Translations under genes and position numbers: made by a program | The notes under the pieces: generated by a model | Seen by the model: the letters and a program-made list of their open reading frames with translations, nothing else | What the model was told of the DNA's origin: nothing | Databases searched by the model: none | Shown here: positions 31,072 through 39,685 of the stretch, in pieces | Position numbering within the stretch: position 1 is the stretch's first letter | How the letters are laid out: every line of letters begins with the position of its first letter | Assembly (NCBI GenBank): GCA_040769385.1 | Contig: JAXGLD010000003.1 | Span: 1-64,000, forward strand | From: PHAA01 sp022706565 | GTDB lineage: Bacteria; Bacillota; Syntrophomonadia; Syntrophomonadales; Syntrophomonadaceae | DNA: 64,000 nucleotides | Direction of reading: 5' to 3'

Positions 31072-31908
31072 ATGTGTATAGTCAGTGTTATAATTCCATA
31101 TTTCAATAGTGCTCAAACATTGCTGCGCACCCTTGATTCGGTTCGTATGCAGACTTTCAAGGACTTTGAAATAATCCTTATTAATGATGGATCTACTGAC
31201 CAGAGTGAGGATATTGTTAATGATTATTTTCAAAAGTTTAATGATTTGAGATATACGCACTTGCGTCAAGTTAACCAGGGGCCCTCAGAAGCTAGAAATA
31301 AAGGCATTTACCATTCCAGCGGAGAATATATAGCTTTTCTAGACTCCGATGATAGTTGGGAGCCGCATAAGCTGGAAATTCAAATAGAGTTTATGGAAAA
31401 ACACCCTGAGGTGGCGATTAGCGGGACGAATTGCTATGTAGTCGCGGAATCAAGAAGGATCAAGTTTCCATCAGACCCCCCATTAATTAAAGCGAGATTT
31501 TATCGACTGCTATTCAAAGTATTATTCCTGACACCCACTGTTGTTATCCGCAGGGAAGTATTTTTCCAGGGTGGTCTTTGGTTTAATACTGGGAAAAAGC
31601 ATGCAGAAGATCTACTGTTATTTTTGCAGATTGTTAGACGATATCGGGGTGTTCGATTATCTAAACCACTTGCCAGCATCTATAAACGTGAATATGGAGA
31701 ATCCGGTTTATCCGCAGATTTACCCAAACTTCTATACAATGAAATTGATAATTTAGTGATTCTGCGATCAGAAAATGATAAACAGCAACAAACCAAGATA
31801 TCTTTGGGCCTATATATTATTCTCTTCATTTATTCTTATTCGAAGCATTGCAAAAGAACTATTAGAACCTGGTTATGTAAAAGACGGCTGCAGAATTTCT
31901 TAAGGTAG
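31072..31908 (+). CDS. GT2 family glycosyltransferase
   Basis: 278-residue GT-A fold inverting transferase. VSVIIPYFNSAQTLLRTLDSV (residues 4-24) opens the nucleotide-binding domain, ILINDGSTDQS follows, and the metal-binding FLDSDDSWEPHK (DxD) is near residue 90. EDLLLFLQIVR is the ED acceptor-base region. The C-terminus lacks a strong membrane segment apart from LGLYIILFIYSY. It adds a sugar to the lipid-linked repeat unit. The specificity is unknown. Confidence 0.88.
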   Translation: MCIVSVIIPYFNSAQTLLRTLDSVRMQTFKDFEIILINDGSTDQSEDIVNDYFQKFNDLRYTHLRQVNQGPSEARNKGIYHSSGEYIAFLDSDDSWEPHKLEIQIEFMEKHPEVAISGTNCYVVAESRRIKFPSDPPLIKARFYRLLFKVLFLTPTVVIRREVFFQGGLWFNTGKKHAEDLLLFLQIVRRYRGVRLSKPLASIYKREYGESGLSADLPKLLYNEIDNLVILRSENDKQQQTKISLGLYIILFIYSYSKHCKRTIRTWLCKRRLQNFLR

Positions 31909-31920
31909 AGGGTGCCTAGT

Positions 31921-32370
31921 ATGAAAATATGTTTAGTAGGATCCAGCGGTGGACATCTAACCCATCTATACCTGCTAAAAGAATGGTGGGAAAAGCACGA
32001 CCGATTTTGGGTCACGTTTGATAAGGAGGATGCCAGATCTTTACTAAAGGATGAGAAGGCATTTTGGTGCTACTATCCGACGAATAGAAATATAAAAAAT
32101 CTGATTAGAAACGCGTTCCTGGCGGTTAGAATACTTTCTAAAGAAAGGCCAGATATTATTATATCATCGGGCGCCGCACCCGCTATTCCCTTTTTTTATA
32201 TTGGAAAGATATTCGGTTCAAAGTTGATTTATATTGAAGTATATGACCGTATTGATACACCTACTATTACGGGTAGAGTAGTTTATCCAATTACGGATAG
32301 ATTCATTATTCAATGGGAGGAACAGGCAAAGTTCTACTCTAAAGGTATTAACCTGGGCGGTATTATATGA
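31921..32370 (+). CDS. Alg14-like membrane subunit of a two-part glycosyltransferase (PssD/Cps14F type)
   Basis: 149 residues. The opening KICLVGSSGGHLTHLYLL matches Alg14/PssD, and the middle PDIIISSGAAPAIPFFYIGKIFG supplies the membrane-associated helix. It pairs with the Alg13-like product of the next gene; together they form one GT-B enzyme split in two, transferring an activated sugar or uronate to the lipid intermediate. ATG 31921 has AGAGGG 8 nt upstream. The 3' end overlaps the next gene by 4 bp (ATGA), consistent with stoichiometric synthesis. Confidence 0.87.
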   Translation: MKICLVGSSGGHLTHLYLLKEWWEKHDRFWVTFDKEDARSLLKDEKAFWCYYPTNRNIKNLIRNAFLAVRILSKERPDIIISSGAAPAIPFFYIGKIFGSKLIYIEVYDRIDTPTITGRVVYPITDRFIIQWEEQAKFYSKGINLGGII

Positions 32371-32870
32371 TTTTTGTAACAGTCGGTACTCATGAACAAC
32401 CATTTGACAGATTGATACGGAAGATGGATGAGATCAAAGGACAGAACCTAATTCCCGATGATGTGTTTATCCAAGTTGGGTATTCGAAGCACGTGCCCCA
32501 GTACTGCAATTTTGAAAGGTTCCTTGGCTACGAGGAGATAGATAAGAGAGTCTGCGAGGCTAGAATAGTAATCACCCATGGTGGTCCAGGAAGTATTATG
32601 CTTCCCTTCAAGTATCATAAGGTACCCATAGTGGTACCTAGACAACGTCAGTTTGATGAACATGTTGATGATCATCAAGTGCTATTTGCAAAGAGAATGC
32701 AACGATACAATCGTATTTTAGCCATTCTCGATGTCGATGAATTGTTAATTTGTATACTTAATTACGAGTCTTTGATTCTAAATATTACAAGAGGAGTAGA
32801 GAGCACCAATACTCAAGTCTTTACGAAAAGGCTTGAAGAGATAGCCAGTGAATTAATCAAAGGAAAATGA
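32367..32870 (+). CDS. Alg13-like catalytic subunit of a two-part glycosyltransferase (PssE/Cps14G type)
   Basis: 167 residues, the C-terminal GT-B half. IFVTVGTHEQPFDRLI (residues 2-17) is the PssE/Alg13 signature. ITHGGPGSIMLPFKYHKVPIVVPR with QFDEHVDDHQ forms the nucleotide-sugar pocket. It depends on the upstream Alg14-like partner for membrane attachment. ATGA overlap between the two genes. Last plus-strand gene of this part of the polysaccharide locus. Confidence 0.88.
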   Translation: MIFVTVGTHEQPFDRLIRKMDEIKGQNLIPDDVFIQVGYSKHVPQYCNFERFLGYEEIDKRVCEARIVITHGGPGSIMLPFKYHKVPIVVPRQRQFDEHVDDHQVLFAKRMQRYNRILAILDVDELLICILNYESLILNITRGVESTNTQVFTKRLEEIASELIKGK

Positions 32871-32899
32871 ATCAAGTACTGAAATGAGGGAAGTGTGGA

Positions 32900-34063
32900 T
32901 TAACGTTCTCCTTGATGATTACTGGAAAACAGGTAATAGAGAAACGGATTATAGGCCATTTCTAGCAAATGCTGCTCAATTGTACACTGTATGGATATCA
33001 AGGCCAGTATCCACAGGAGGACAATATCCTTCTCGGCAAATGCACGCTTGGCACTTAAAATAAAAACAGTTATCACGGATAGAAAAACCATGATCCCATA
33101 GCGTATGAGCAACAGAACATATGAAGAATCAAGAAAAAAATAATCCTCCTTAACCGCTGTCGCCCCCCCTGCCCCTACCATATCAAAGGTACTGCCAAAT
33201 AAACGGATTCCATATTGTTCAAGACCCAGATTGCCCCAGTACAGACGGCCGGTCAAAAATTTATCTATCGTTCTTATAAAAGGTAGTCCTGGATCGTAGT
33301 TATAGAGGAATGTCAAACCGATTATCAAAGCAGCACAAATAGGCATGGACATAACAAGGACTTTGCTCAAATTGGGACTCATTTTGTAATCGGTGCCTTT
33401 TCTGCTGCTCACCTCAGTTCTTACCTTTAGATAAAGGAAGACGGCAAAAGTGAGGAAAAGACATATAGAGTTAGTTCTCGCATGATTGAAAATCATAGTG
33501 AAGATACTAAGAACCAGTATTCCTGCGAGTTCTATGTAGGTAAGTCGATCTTTGCGAAGATAACAATAAGCTAAAGCAAAGAAAAAAATATGTGCAGCGA
33601 AATCGGTAGGATAGTTGAAGCCTAAAGATATTCTATTCCCATAGATTAGGTTTTCGACTATTCCCAATTGGGAACCGGCAATCGTTACGACCATAAGGGT
33701 TCCTGCAATAATGCAATAAATCTGTACAAGTTTTCTAAAAGGGACGTTCTGGGCACCAAGGATGAAAAATAATGGAATAAGTAAAAAAATATATTCCGAA
33801 AAAATGGCTGAGCCAACGAAGCTCGTAGCCAGTAGTAAGTGCAACCATTTTTCTCTCTTGCTGGATTTATCCTGACTCAAATACTTGATAGCTGTAAAGA
33901 TTAAAAGTAATTCCATTAAAATAATTTGGATAGAACCAGGCCACGAAATCTTAAACATGGTGGTATCTAAGAAATCCATGACTAAAAATATTGCATATAT
34001 GGTGAGGTAGAATGTTACACAGAATTGTTGCTGCTTATGTCCACGGAGATAATCGAGTAGCAT
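32900..34063 (-). CDS. Polysaccharide polymerase / O-antigen-ligase-like membrane protein
   Basis: About 387 residues with ten or so hydrophobic helices and a large loop in the last third (SSRKGTDYKMSPN... and DYFFLDSSYVLLLIRYG), the plan of Wzy/O-antigen polymerases. Sequence identity within this class is low, so the call rests on topology, on YNYDPGLPFIRTIDKFLTGRLYW, and on position in the locus. ATG 34063 follows GGAAGG; ATG 34126 has no ribosome binding site. It is on the strand opposite to its neighbours, and so is not controlled by the riboswitches. Confidence 0.68.
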   Translation of the reverse strand: MLLDYLRGHKQQQFCVTFYLTIYAIFLVMDFLDTTMFKISWPGSIQIILMELLLIFTAIKYLSQDKSSKREKWLHLLLATSFVGSAIFSEYIFLLIPLFFILGAQNVPFRKLVQIYCIIAGTLMVVTIAGSQLGIVENLIYGNRISLGFNYPTDFAAHIFFFALAYCYLRKDRLTYIELAGILVLSIFTMIFNHARTNSICLFLTFAVFLYLKVRTEVSSRKGTDYKMSPNLSKVLVMSMPICAALIIGLTFLYNYDPGLPFIRTIDKFLTGRLYWGNLGLEQYGIRLFGSTFDMVGAGGATAVKEDYFFLDSSYVLLLIRYGIMVFLSVITVFILSAKRAFAEKDIVLLWILALISIQCTIEQHLLEMAYNPFLYYLFSSNHQGER

Positions 34064-34188
34064 GGGTATTGATCCTTCCCAATAGTGTATCGTTCTAATT
34101 TTACCACACAACCAAGCTCTGGACATTATTACCAGAGGGTGAAAATAGTTAGAGGAAATAATTTAGCACAGACCATGACTAGAATTGC

Positions 34189-34217
34189 TATACAAATATT
34201 ACATTATGTGCTTAAAT
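34189..34217 (+). promoter_or_regulatory. Promoter of the GtrA riboswitch leader
   Basis: TATACA (34189-34194), 17 bp, TGC plus TTAAAT (34212-34217), matching the promoter at 25265 almost exactly. It sits 17-20 bp before the aptamer. Confidence 0.65.
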
Positions 34218-34233
34218 AATTTCATTGGGTGAT

Positions 34234-34312
34234 AATGGCAAACCCGTTGAAAAGCGGGGACGCAAAACCATGGGTCTAAGGCAAATGCTATGACTGCCAG
34301 GTTGCCAGCGCA
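34234..34312 (+). ncRNA. c-di-GMP-I riboswitch before gtrA-like gene
   Basis: GGCAAACCCGTTGAAAAGCGG, GGACGCAAAACC, GGGTCTAAGG, TATGACTGCCAGGTTGCC. The selective G is present. It is followed by a strong terminator and, 235 bp further, the GtrA-like gene. Confidence 0.94.
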
Positions 34313-34327
34313 GAAATAATGAGGTCT

Positions 34328-34365
34328 ACCTGCCATGCAACCAGCATGAGCAGGTTTTATTTTTG
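34328..34365 (+). terminator. Riboswitch expression-platform terminator
   Basis: ACCTGCCATGC pairs with GCATGAGCAGGT (one bulge) and is followed by TTTATTTTT. Its loop carries GCAACC (34337-34342), which is complementary to GGTTGC (34300-34305) in the aptamer. Confidence 0.8.
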
Positions 34366-34547
34366 AAATGACTCAGAATTCAGACCCGACTGCTCAAGAA
34401 ATTATCTAAAAATTTTTATGCAGCTATCCTGTGTCAAGTTAAGCATTTGATTGCTAGCCGGCCGCCATATATTAGGGCTTTGATACCTATCTTAAAGTGC
34501 GAATTTTGTTAGGAAAACCAAGCATGTGGAATTGGGGTGTGGGCAAG

Positions 34548-34985
34548 ATGAGTAATCCAGATTCAGAAGTCATAAAAGCGACGTCCCTAAGAGTGGCAGA
34601 TCAATGGCTTAAGCTGGTCAAGGAGATGTTTTTATATGCGTTCGTGAGCGTCTTTGCCCTGGCAGTTGATGTTGGTTTGCTCTTCATGCTGGTAGAGTAT
34701 GCGGGTTTACACCATATCTTGGCTGCTACAATATCTTTTACTGGGGGTCTTATGGTTAATTACGGCCTCGCAAGACTGTACGTTTTCAAAAGAAGCAGAC
34801 TTCCTTTCCGGCAGGAGTTTATGATGTATGCAGTAATCGGCGTAATTGGATTGGCGCTAAACGACGTAATAATTTATATTTTGGTCGGGCTTCAAGTCTG
34901 GTACCTGTATGCCAAGGCCGTCTCGGTTGCGATTGTCTTCTTTTTTAATTTTTTCGGGCGTCGGAAGTTATTCGCAGATCAATAA
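34548..34985 (+). CDS. GtrA family membrane protein
   Basis: 145 residues with four hydrophobic helices (FLYAFVSVFALAVDVGLLFML, IISFTGGLMVNYGLARLYVF-like, FMMYAVIGVIGLALNDVIIYILV, AVSVAIVFFFNFFGRRKLF), the GtrA/DPMS-like fold. Members help translocate or present lipid-linked sugars in cell-wall and O-antigen decoration. ATG 34548 was chosen because GGGGTGTGGG lies just upstream; a GTG at 34497 would add 17 residues. It is the first gene after the riboswitch at 34234 and lies 17 bp before the FAD enzyme. Confidence 0.8.
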   Translation: MSNPDSEVIKATSLRVADQWLKLVKEMFLYAFVSVFALAVDVGLLFMLVEYAGLHHILAATISFTGGLMVNYGLARLYVFKRSRLPFRQEFMMYAVIGVIGLALNDVIIYILVGLQVWYLYAKAVSVAIVFFFNFFGRRKLFADQ

Positions 34986-35002
34986 TCGGAGAGAGGATTT
35001 GA

Positions 35003-36418
35003 ATGGGGATGCAAAAGGTTGTGGTGATGGGGGGCGGGCCAGCAGGATTGGCGGCCGGTTATTCCTTGGCCAAAAGAGGCTACGATGTTATTGTCATGGA
35101 ACAGGGGAAGCAGGTTGGGGGTATAAGCAAGACCGTGGAGGAGCAAGGCTACCGGTTCGATTTGGGCGGGCATAGGTTCTTCACCAAAATCGAAGAGGTG
35201 GAGCAGCTGTGGAACGAGGTGCTGGAGGAGGAATTTTTGCTCCGGCCTCGACTTTCGCGCATCTATTACCGTGGTAAATTCTTCGATTATCCTATCAAAC
35301 CCTTCAACGCTTTATCCGGTCTGGGATTATTTGAATCATTCCTTATTATCGGCAGCTATTTCAAGGTTAAGGTTAAGCCGGTTAGACCAGAAGATAGCTT
35401 TGAGGACTGGGTAACGAACCGTTTTGGCCGCCGATTGTTCCAACACTTTTTTAAATCCTATACTGAGAAGGTATGGGGTATGTCCACCAGAGAGTTGAAA
35501 GCTGAATGGGCCGCCCAGCGCATACAGGGTCTATCATTGGTGTCGGCGGTAACCAATGCATTGCTCAAACAAGTTCGTAAGAATAAGATCAAGACCCTTA
35601 TCGAAGAATTCCATTATCCCCGGCTCGGACCGGGCCAGATGTACGAAGCCATGGCTGGCGCAATCGAGCGTTTGGGAGGCAAGGTATTGTTGGCAACCGC
35701 GGTAAGCGGTCTTAGTAAGGACGGACAAAGGATAACTTCGGTCCAATGCTGCGATAAAACCGGGCAGTATACTTGGCTTGAGGCAGATCATTTCATTTCC
35801 AGTTTGCCGCTCAGGGAACTCATTAACATCATTTCTCCCCTGGAGGACGAATCAATAGTTAAAGCCGGAAATCTGCTCAAATATCGTGCCTTTTTAACAG
35901 TAGACCTGGCGTTGAACGAAGAATTTCTCTTTCCTGATAATTGGATTTATGTTCATTCACCAGAAGTAAAATTGGGTAGGATACAGAACTTTAAACAATG
36001 GAGTCCTTCGATGGTCCCAGAAGAAGGCTGTAGTTCCCTCGGCCTGGAGTACTTTTGTGATGAAGGGGATCAACTATGGTGTTCCAGTGATGAATACCTG
36101 GTCAGTCTGGCGGTGGAAGAAACCAGCCGACTAGGGCTAATTAAACCGGAGTGGGTAAAGTGGGGAAAGGTGATAAGAGTCCCCAAGGCGTATCCCGTGT
36201 ATGATGATGATTACCAGCAAGCTATGCCGGTTATCGTACCTTTTATCAACGAGTTAGAAAACCTCCAAACCATTGGACGCAACGGCATGCACCGCTACAA
36301 TAATATGGACCATTCGATCCTGACCGGACTGTTGGCGGTCAAGAACATCGAAGGCGCCAATTATGATCTGTGGTCGGTAAACACTGAGGAAGAATACCAC
36401 GAAACAGTCAAAGGCTAA
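35003..36418 (+). CDS. FAD-dependent amine-oxidase/UDP-galactopyranose-mutase-like oxidoreductase
   Basis: 471 residues. The N-terminal FAD motif VVVMGGGPAGLAAGYSLAKRG (residues 5-25) is followed by EQGKQVGGISKTV and RFDLGGHRFF, typical of protoporphyrinogen-oxidase/UGM-like flavoproteins. The C-terminal GRNGMHRYNNMDHSILTGLLA contacts the flavin. This subfamily is common in surface polysaccharide loci. A nucleotide-sugar or lipid-linked sugar substrate is likely, but no specific reaction can be named. It follows gtrA by 17 bp under the same c-di-GMP riboswitch. Its stop overlaps the convergent gene by 4 bp. Confidence 0.83.
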   Translation: MGMQKVVVMGGGPAGLAAGYSLAKRGYDVIVMEQGKQVGGISKTVEEQGYRFDLGGHRFFTKIEEVEQLWNEVLEEEFLLRPRLSRIYYRGKFFDYPIKPFNALSGLGLFESFLIIGSYFKVKVKPVRPEDSFEDWVTNRFGRRLFQHFFKSYTEKVWGMSTRELKAEWAAQRIQGLSLVSAVTNALLKQVRKNKIKTLIEEFHYPRLGPGQMYEAMAGAIERLGGKVLLATAVSGLSKDGQRITSVQCCDKTGQYTWLEADHFISSLPLRELINIISPLEDESIVKAGNLLKYRAFLTVDLALNEEFLFPDNWIYVHSPEVKLGRIQNFKQWSPSMVPEEGCSSLGLEYFCDEGDQLWCSSDEYLVSLAVEETSRLGLIKPEWVKWGKVIRVPKAYPVYDDDYQQAMPVIVPFINELENLQTIGRNGMHRYNNMDHSILTGLLAVKNIEGANYDLWSVNTEEEYHETVKG

Positions 36419-38232
36419 TATATTACCTGATAGACCATATATCGATCCCTCAATTCGGCTGGCAGCTCAACCGCTTCCAGGAAATCAGGCTTGTCCCCAG
36501 CCACTAACCGCTCGTAGAATATTAATCCATCCGCGCTGGGTTCAAAGTACCCGGCTTCGGCAGATTCCGGGCAGAGTACTATCAGATCGACATGCCTTTC
36601 AGTCAGCATATCTTGAACTCGAGTCAGATCTGTTTCAGTCATTACATTATAAGTGAATAAAATACCTTGATCATTTCGATGATAAGGGGTAGCAATATAA
36701 TTGTAATCGGTTCTGTACAATAGTTCCGGGCTGAAGTCCACAAAAGCTAACACAGTAGCTGTATTTGGATTACTCTCATGATAAGCGTTTAGAAAAATGC
36801 TGAGATTTTTCAAATTGCTTTTGTTGGCATCATTTTCGTTTTCGGCTTCCTCGTTCTTGTCAGCTGGTGTTACGGCCAGACCAGCGACTGGTAAAAATAC
36901 AATAAAAAACACGATGATTACGACACGCAGCGAAGACTTGGCGAAATCACCCATATTGGCTTGAGAAATCCGGCGGATCAAAGCATCTAGAAATGTTGCC
37001 AAGCAGATGATAATGATCAGTAACAGGTAAGTACTCATGCGGATCTGGTACATTCCCAGGGGAAAGAAAACTATAAACCCACTTGCTGAAGGAATGACCA
37101 GATTCGTGTTTGCGGTCAATTCCTTCGTCATGTAAAGATATATCAAATATATCAAGAATAGAACGATTGAACCAATTACGACCGTCTCGTAGTATGTACC
37201 GGATTTCCATAAAGGTTGTACTTCCGAGACATTATTAAGCCAGATCGGTACGATGGCCTTATTGACGCCTGCCATGGGTCCATGGAAAAAATCCGGAAAA
37301 ACTGACCAGATGGATAATCCACCGGCAGCAAGGATGAGCCCCAATGTTTTTAGTCTGTGCCCAGCAGGGGCATCCCTAAAACAGTTCAACACATAACTGG
37401 CTAGCACCGCGATTGCGAAAACAAATACGTGGACAACAGAAATCTTGTCGTATTCAACTACTAGCAATCCCGACAATGGCCTTTCAATGAGGAGGAAAAC
37501 CGCAGAGGCTACAAAGGTAGATAAACTAAAAAGTAGAATTTTATGAGCATACGATGCGTCTCGTGTCAGCCATAGAAATCCCAAGGCAATGTAAACCGCC
37601 ACCATTGCGAAAATGGTTTCTATACTTACCCAAAGGGATAAGGCGGCAATTATTCCACCTAACACAGCATATTTATGGTTCTCGGGAGTTGAAATTATCC
37701 TAAACAAACACCCCATCAGAAGTATAAAAAGGAACAGGAGCAGACTATGGTGGTCGGGCCTGCCAAAACGGAAGACTTGTAAGAGTGCTGTTTGGGAAAT
37801 GAACAACAACCATAGCATATGCAGACTGTTTCGATTAATGACGGGTTTCACTGCCCAGTAGAGGGCGATCAGGCTGAAGATTCCGATTATGGGACTGATG
37901 ACGATTCCCCAATATAACAAAGCCTGATGAAAATCCGTAATAGGAGTGAGCGGATAGGCACCGACTAAAAGCAAAACGTCCAGAGGGCGGGTCCAATGAA
38001 GATTCTCACCATAAGGATAATTGCTACGATGGATAACCGAATCATACCAATCGCCGGATTCTGCCAATTGCTCCACTCTCACCAAGCGCATGAACGTATC
38101 AGTATCTACTAATTCTGAAGCTCTGCCCGTTATCATCCCTTGTTGATAAATTACAGCTTGAATTATCAGGAACATAAGTGCAATCAATAAGAAATTCGGC
38201 ATTGAACTATTTTTAACCGTGCGATTTACCAT
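36415..38232 (-). CDS. GT-C membrane glycosyltransferase resembling STT3 oligosaccharyltransferase
   Basis: 605 residues with about 11-13 hydrophobic helices and a C-terminal soluble part. The first external loop reads VDTDTFMRLVRVEQLAESGDWYDS with NYPYGENLHWTRPLD. This resembles the STT3/AglB/PglB loop 1 (Asp-rich, R, then a D...YP.G segment), where the metal and lipid phosphate bind. A second acidic/His loop reads RFGRPDHHSLL. A clear WWDYG motif is not seen, so a related GT-C glycan transferase or polymerase is possible. GGAG lies 7-8 nt before ATG 38232. It is convergent with the FAD enzyme and has no riboswitch of its own. Confidence 0.55.
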   Translation of the reverse strand: MVNRTVKNSSMPNFLLIALMFLIIQAVIYQQGMITGRASELVDTDTFMRLVRVEQLAESGDWYDSVIHRSNYPYGENLHWTRPLDVLLLVGAYPLTPITDFHQALLYWGIVISPIIGIFSLIALYWAVKPVINRNSLHMLWLLFISQTALLQVFRFGRPDHHSLLLFLFILLMGCLFRIISTPENHKYAVLGGIIAALSLWVSIETIFAMVAVYIALGFLWLTRDASYAHKILLFSLSTFVASAVFLLIERPLSGLLVVEYDKISVVHVFVFAIAVLASYVLNCFRDAPAGHRLKTLGLILAAGGLSIWSVFPDFFHGPMAGVNKAIVPIWLNNVSEVQPLWKSGTYYETVVIGSIVLFLIYLIYLYMTKELTANTNLVIPSASGFIVFFPLGMYQIRMSTYLLLIIIICLATFLDALIRRISQANMGDFAKSSLRVVIIVFFIVFLPVAGLAVTPADKNEEAENENDANKSNLKNLSIFLNAYHESNPNTATVLAFVDFSPELLYRTDYNYIATPYHRNDQGILFTYNVMTETDLTRVQDMLTERHVDLIVLCPESAEAGYFEPSADGLIFYERLVAGDKPDFLEAVELPAELRDRYMVYQVIY

Positions 38233-38435
38233 TTCTCAGCTCCATAATAGTTATATAATTGGCATAATTCGGTTCTGATCGTGGAAATCCTCTATGCGTA
38301 TGGCTCAATAATAATACGATGGATCACATTCTTCATTGAAGGACAGGCTAGCAATGTACAGATATAGGACACTTCTGCTTGTTTCGCCAAAAAAACCGCC
38401 CAAAAAAAATATTTGTCATAAAATTTAGAAAATAC

Positions 38436-38464
38436 TGGACATCTTGTACAAATTATGGTTAAAT
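38436..38464 (+). promoter_or_regulatory. Promoter of the sigma-factor riboswitch leader
   Basis: TGGACA (38436-38441), 17 bp, TTAAAT (38459-38464), the same plan as the promoters at 25265, 34189 and 44297. Confidence 0.65.
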
Positions 38465-38486
38465 ACCTTTATACTCTCTTGAACAA

Positions 38487-38565
38487 AGGCAAACCTACCG
38501 AAAGGTGGGGACGCAAAGCTACGGGTCTACGACCAACAGGGTTATGACGGCCGGGTTGCCAGGAG
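38487..38565 (+). ncRNA. c-di-GMP-I riboswitch, first of a tandem pair before a SigI-like gene
   Basis: GGCAAACCTACCGAAAGGTGG, GGACGCAAAGCTACGGGTC, TATGACGGCCGGGTTGCC. A complete class I aptamer with the selective G and its own terminator at 38583. Confidence 0.95.
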
Positions 38566-38582
38566 CGAAAAGGGGATAGTAT

Positions 38583-38617
38583 ACCTGCTCGGCAATCCGT
38601 CGGAGCAGGTTTTTTTG
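38583..38617 (+). terminator. Terminator between tandem riboswitches
   Basis: ACCTGCTC (38583-38590) with GAGCAGGT (38603-38610) and seven T. Its loop GGCAATCCG can pair along nine bases, one G-U, with CGGGTTGCC at the aptamer 3' end, a likely antiterminator. Confidence 0.85.
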
Positions 38618-38669
38618 TTTGCCAACTGAATAAGTTCGCACCACGGCGGGGCGGGATGCTCCACCGACA

Positions 38670-38746
38670 AAGGCAAACCTATCGAAAGATAGGGACGCAA
38701 AGCCACGGGTCTAACACCGATGAGGTTATGACAGCCGGGCTGCCGA
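38670..38746 (+). ncRNA. c-di-GMP-I riboswitch, second of a tandem pair before a SigI-like gene
   Basis: GGCAAACCTATCGAAAGATAG, GGGACGCAAAGCCACGGGTC, TATGACAGCCGGGCTGCC. It has no convincing terminator before the sigma-factor start at 38851, so it may act on translation or through a weak hairpin around 38740-38785. Confidence 0.93.
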
Positions 38747-38850
38747 AGAGGAACATGCGGCTTCTGTCGTTGTTTATTTTTCGGCCCATGGGAAGAAGTC
38801 AGAGACATTATGGCAGGAAAAATATTTTGCGAAAGGGACAGGTGTTGGAG

Positions 38851-39591
38851 ATGGAACAGGAAAACATTAATGAACTGGTCGGCAACTCTATACGGAGGTA
38901 CAAAAGCGGGGACAATAACGCCTTGAATGATGTTTACGACCACCTGGTCCATTTCTGCCTGCGGGTGATATCCAAGACCCGGGGCAAATACATAAATGCC
39001 AACGATGATGAAGCGGCCATCGTGCCCAATGTTATCCTGGACGCTCTCGACAAATACGACCCGGAACAGGGCTCCTTTATGTGTTACCTGGGGCAGGCTA
39101 TCCGTAACCGCACCATCGACGGTCTGCGCCGGGAGAAAAGGAATCCAGCCGCCCGCCCCATCAGCCTGGATCCGGACTTCTTCCAGACCTGCAATGAATC
39201 GGAATACTTTGAAGACATGATAGACGATATGGCACGCCGCCACGAGCTGGAGACTTACGATAAGCTCCTGGCCTCCTTCAACCTCAGCATAAACACCCTG
39301 TCGGAGATAGCGCCGCGCCGTCCCAGCACCCGCGAACAAGCCCGTCGGGCGGCCTGGGTGATAGCCCAGGACGGGGAGGCCAGTACCTACCTGCTCAACA
39401 AAGGCATGCTGCCTCATAAGATCCTGGAGCAGCGTTTCCACATCACCCGCAGCATCCTGGAAAGATACCGCAAGTTTATTATCGCGGTGGTCCTGGTGTA
39501 CGTTTACGATCTGAGCTACATCAAACCTTATGTAACCCCGGCATTTATGGAAGAATCACCTTGGTACGAGCAGGAAGCCATGCATGCCTAG
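38851..39591 (+). CDS. RNA polymerase sigma factor, SigI-like
   Basis: 246 residues. The region 2-like part (about 5-90) reads LVGNSIRRYKSGDNNALNDVYDHLVHFC and NDDEAAIVPNVILDALDKYDPEQGSFMCYLGQAIRNRTIDGLRREKR, as in sigma-I (core binding and -10 recognition). The C-terminal part has LPHKILEQRFHITRSILERYRKFIIAVVLV, the SigI-specific conserved end (…SRKTLERxRKYIIA). ATG 38851 is preceded by AGGTG at a 6-7 nt spacing; the long upstream frame overlaps the riboswitch and is rejected. No RsgI-type anti-sigma gene follows. Control by tandem c-di-GMP riboswitches would feed c-di-GMP into promoter choice. Confidence 0.78.
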   Translation: MEQENINELVGNSIRRYKSGDNNALNDVYDHLVHFCLRVISKTRGKYINANDDEAAIVPNVILDALDKYDPEQGSFMCYLGQAIRNRTIDGLRREKRNPAARPISLDPDFFQTCNESEYFEDMIDDMARRHELETYDKLLASFNLSINTLSEIAPRRPSTREQARRAAWVIAQDGEASTYLLNKGMLPHKILEQRFHITRSILERYRKFIIAVVLVYVYDLSYIKPYVTPAFMEESPWYEQEAMHA

Positions 39592-39608
39592 GCAGCCAGA
39601 AAAACATT

Positions 39609-39650
39609 GTCCCCCGGGTGAGGGATCTGTCCTTCTTCTACCCCGGGGGT
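39609..39650. terminator. Bidirectional terminator between sigI-like and hsp20
   Basis: CCCCCGGGT and ACCCCGGGGG form a GC-rich stem around a 20-nt loop, with T-rich flanks. It lies between the convergent sigma factor and small heat-shock genes. Confidence 0.65.
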
Positions 39651-39685
39651 CTTCCATTTTATAAATCCAACTTGTTGAGCAGACT

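Noticed and set aside
38656..38850. N-terminal extension of the sigma-factor frame
   Set aside because: The extension translates the second riboswitch aptamer; the homology to sigma-I starts after ATG 38851.
38542..39441. Minus-strand frame of 299 codons opposite the sigma factor
   Set aside because: It spans a terminator and a riboswitch and is opposite a gene with clear sigma-factor homology.
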